Below, piece after piece: positions 63,656 through 64,000 of a stretch of 64,000 nt of DNA (its first letter is position 1; each line of letters starts with the position of its first letter). Position numbers and translations under genes: made by a program. The notes under the pieces were generated by a model. The model saw only the letters and a list, made by a program, of their open reading frames with translations. It searched no databases and was not told the origin of the DNA. Where the stretch lies: the NCBI GenBank assembly GCA_022316685.1, contig JAKJHU010000061.1:3099709-3163708 (forward strand). The letters run 5' to 3'. The stretch comes from Progne subis subis (Eukaryota; Chordata; Aves; Passeriformes; Hirundinidae).

Positions 63656-64000
63656 ATATTGACATGCTGATATAACCATGGCACCAAAGCAGTGAGCAGG
63701 GAGTGATGTTCATGAGCAGATTGACAGCATTTGCCGTGTGTGTGACAATTCTTAAAGCAGAAAACTCAGGAGACTCATCTGTGTTGATTCTGGCGCAAAT
63801 CCATGTGCCAAAACATTTCTGTGAAGGGAGCACACCCTTTTTAAAACATGCATGTTATGAGCAGTGTTTGCTTTGAAAAGGCAGAGCACAATGGGAGGCA
63901 GGCTGTCCTAGTGGCTCGTGTTGTGTCAAGATCTGGTGGAAGGGAGGTCTGGGACACTGTCCCACTGCAGGAGAACAGATTGGGCCATTTAACAAGAGTT
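63656..64000. other. Intergenic, no gene recognised
   Basis: The right edge of the window shows no exon, repeat or RNA gene that I can identify. PMEPA1 would be expected further right from human gene order. Confidence 0.6.

Noticed and set aside
1..64000. PMEPA1 exons, CRISPR arrays, operons, riboswitches or phage elements
   Set aside because: No PMEPA1-like coding block was recognised in the window. The genome is clearly vertebrate, and no regularly spaced palindromic repeat array or bacterial gene signal is present.

Overview
This window looks like nuclear DNA from a bird. It is intron-bearing and mostly AT-rich, with very few recognisable transposons. Those I can place are 3' ends of CR1-type LINEs; the best one carries decayed copies of the ATTCTATG-like terminal octamer typical of avian CR1. 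No bacterial, organellar or viral coding content is visible. The species cannot be named from the sequence.

One protein-coding gene is supported. At the left edge, on the minus strand, are four exons of CIMIP1 (C20orf85/LLC1), a ciliary microtubule inner protein. Its last exon runs off the window at base 1. All exon boundaries have GT/AG splice sites and the reading frame is continuous across them. The start codon lies in a CpG island at about 3130-3620. Its 5' flank is unusual. It holds a dimeric 28-bp GC-rich minisatellite, a near-consensus RFX X-box 178 bp upstream of the ATG (expected for a cilia gene), and a diverged tandem duplication of a roughly 200-bp GC-rich module with YY1 and GC-box motifs. 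A (TA)9 tract and 54 consecutive T's follow.

From about 4.1 kb to the right end (about 60 kb) I find no convincing exon, RNA gene or complete mobile element. In human the neighbour on the 5' side of C20orf85 is PMEPA1, separated by a large gene-poor interval, so this stretch is probably the avian counterpart of that gene desert, with PMEPA1 expected further right. The desert contains scattered CR1 fragments (11.4, 50.4-50.7 and 63.5 kb), one probable ancient interspersed repeat (32.8 kb), homopolymer tracts, several perfect inverted repeats, and AT-rich stretches with homeodomain-type motifs that could be regulatory.

The most striking non-genic object is at 42.26-42.73 kb: five almost identical 94-bp units (about 79% GC, 13-14 CpG each). 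They form an isolated CpG island in AT-rich desert and keep all six reading frames open. Long open frames there and in the CIMIP1 CpG island are composition artefacts, not genes. I do not see evidence for a new multi-gene biological system. The items most worth following up are the 94-bp CpG array and the layered repeat and promoter architecture upstream of CIMIP1.
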